A DNA stretch of 64,000 bases, taken from Blastocystis sp. Blastoise. Its lineage: Eukaryota > Sar > Bigyra > Opalinata > Blastocystidae. The stretch lies in NCBI GenBank assembly GCA_039096225.1, contig JBBPEB010000022.1, positions 41,681-105,680 on the forward strand. The letters run 5' to 3'. Below the pieces are notes generated by a model that was not told the DNA's origin, did not search any database, and was given only the letters and a program-made list of their open reading frames with translations. Each line of letters starts with the position of its first letter. The first letter of the stretch is position 1. Positions 62,843-64,000 of this stretch are shown piece by piece. The translations under genes and the position numbers were made by a program.

Positions 62843-64000
62843 ACAAGAGAATAGTCTGAAGTTAAAATGAACTTCTATTTTTAAAAATAAAAGCAAATAA
62901 AAATAGAATAAAAATAAAAAAAATAAGTAACAAATGAAAATATTTTCTAAGTCAATAGGCTCAATAGCGTATGGGTGTCTTCAGGTCTTAAAAGAAAAAT
63001 CATTTTTGCGGGAATATCAAGAAACTCAAAAAAAGTATATTTTCCCTCCTTTTTTCGCTGTCACTTTTTTTTAATATTTTTGACTTTTTAGTATTAAAAT
63101 CGATTCTTACAGGCATGTATAGACACTTTATACCACTTTTGAAACTAAAAATCAAATATTTAAAAATGAGTGAAAATCTTAACTAGCAAGAAAAACAATT
63201 TTGTAAGCTGAGTATGTTGTGTATAAATATGTCTAACAACAGAGATGATAAAAACGCACAACTCCTCTTGGTTTAGGACATAATTATGAATTCTCTTAAA
63301 AAAGCTATTTTAAACCTTAAAACGATACCCTGAACTATAAATCAAGTCCTGAATGATATTCTAAAGTCATATTTTTAAAAACAGGTTTATTGACGATAAT
63401 CAATAAACAAAAACAAGAGCTTCTGTTTTACTTTTCTTTTTTGAATTTTTAATTGTTTTGACTTTCTAGGGTAGTTGGCTAAAAGAAATGTTGTCGTCTT
63501 TAGGCTAAAAAATGATGAATAAAAAAGTCAAGTCATTTTATTGTTTTTTCCTTGGGAAATCAAAAAGAAGAAATTTTTAGGTGTGTGTTGATTTAGGCTG
63601 TATAATGGTTTTTATTGTAAAAGGACTTGACGAGAATGATTGAAATGATAATACATCACTCAGAGAACACACAAATTTTAAAAATTTCTCACTCATGTAA
63701 TCCATTCCTGAATTATAGACTTCAGAGAAAAAATTAAAGTCTTTTTGGTTTTAAACAGTCATTTTAAATCATAAAACACTGTAAAATAGTCAATATTTAG
63801 AATGTCTATGATTATATAAATAAACAATATATTTTGTAGAGTTATTTTTAAGTTTTTCTCGTCAAAAAGAGAGAAACTTGACAAGTTGGCGGACACTCTT
63901 TTCTCGAGTTTAGGCCAACGTATTTTTGATTAAAAAATCCCAGTCATTTTGTTGTTTCTCTTACGGGAAATAGGGTCAAAAAAACACAAAATGTCCATAG
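62843..64000. other. non-coding, with diverged direct repeats
   Basis: No gene seen. Two segments about 420 bp apart (about 63470-63590 and 63880-63985) share order and wording: GTTGGC, TTTAGGC, AAAAAA, GTCATTTT.TTGTTT and GGGAAAT. A third, weaker relative may lie at 62950-63060. The GTCAA-type composition is the same as at 3000-4200 and 56690-58050. Confidence 0.5.

Overview
This window is nuclear DNA from a very AT-rich, intron-rich unicellular eukaryote. The genes are eukaryotic: proteasome Rpt3, CAF-1 large subunit, OCRL-type phosphatase, SRP72, two-pore channel, histones H2A and H2B. They are cut by many short introns that begin GTAT and end TATAG and consist almost only of TA, ATT or AAT microsatellites. 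Asparagine runs coded by AAT occur inside proteins. I cannot place the organism from sequence alone. The intron density argues against Dictyostelium, and the gene set does not look apicomplexan. TAA ends most genes and TAG some, so the core genes use the standard code.

Layout. 1-5.1 kb: accessory region with mini-exon 'GSS-repeat' gene-like sequences, two odd tRNA-like cloverleaves, a GC-rich hairpin and a broken ORF. 5.3-7.2 kb: Rpt3 (+). 7.6 kb: tRNA-Leu(UAA) (-). 8.3-11.1 kb: unrecognised multi-exon gene (+). 11.3-16.5 kb: CAF-1 large subunit (-). 17.2-20.9 kb: OCRL/INPP5B-type 5-phosphatase (+). 22.0-24.8 kb: secretory aspartic protease (+). 25.3-28.8 kb: SRP72 (+). 29.4-32.9 kb: unrecognised gene (+). 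33.7-36.4 kb: MFS transporter (+). 37.1-41.4 kb: two-pore channel (-). 41.9-44.9 kb: ALKBH8/Trm9-like tRNA methyltransferase (-), divergent from cysteinyl-tRNA synthetase (45.1-48.0 kb, +). 48.3-53.2 kb: protein kinase-TLDc protein with a C-terminal membrane anchor (-). 53.5-54.8 kb: divergent H2A/H2B pair. 54.8-64 kb: accessory region again, with a 72-bp tandem repeat, mini-exon gene-like sequences, a third tRNA-like cloverleaf and a 4-kb purine-only tract.

The core genes are housekeeping and form no operon, but several act in shared processes. CAF-1 and the H2A/H2B pair belong to replication-coupled chromatin assembly. SRP72, the signal-peptide-bearing protease, OCRL and the two-pore channel belong to the secretory/endolysosomal system. 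tRNA-Leu, ALKBH8-like and CysRS belong to translation. Neighbouring genes are often divergent with short shared promoters, as at ALKBH8-like/CysRS and H2A/H2B.

The least explained part is the accessory DNA at both ends. It repeats a compound module: a mini-exon gene-like sequence, about 1 kb of DNA rich in GTCAA-type words, a non-canonical tRNA-like cloverleaf, and a polypurine/polypyrimidine tract. One cloverleaf carries UUA at the anticodon position, and the nearby gene-like sequence has three in-frame UAA codons. I report that as a lead only, because the same sequence also has a 1-nt frame break and may simply be a decaying family member.
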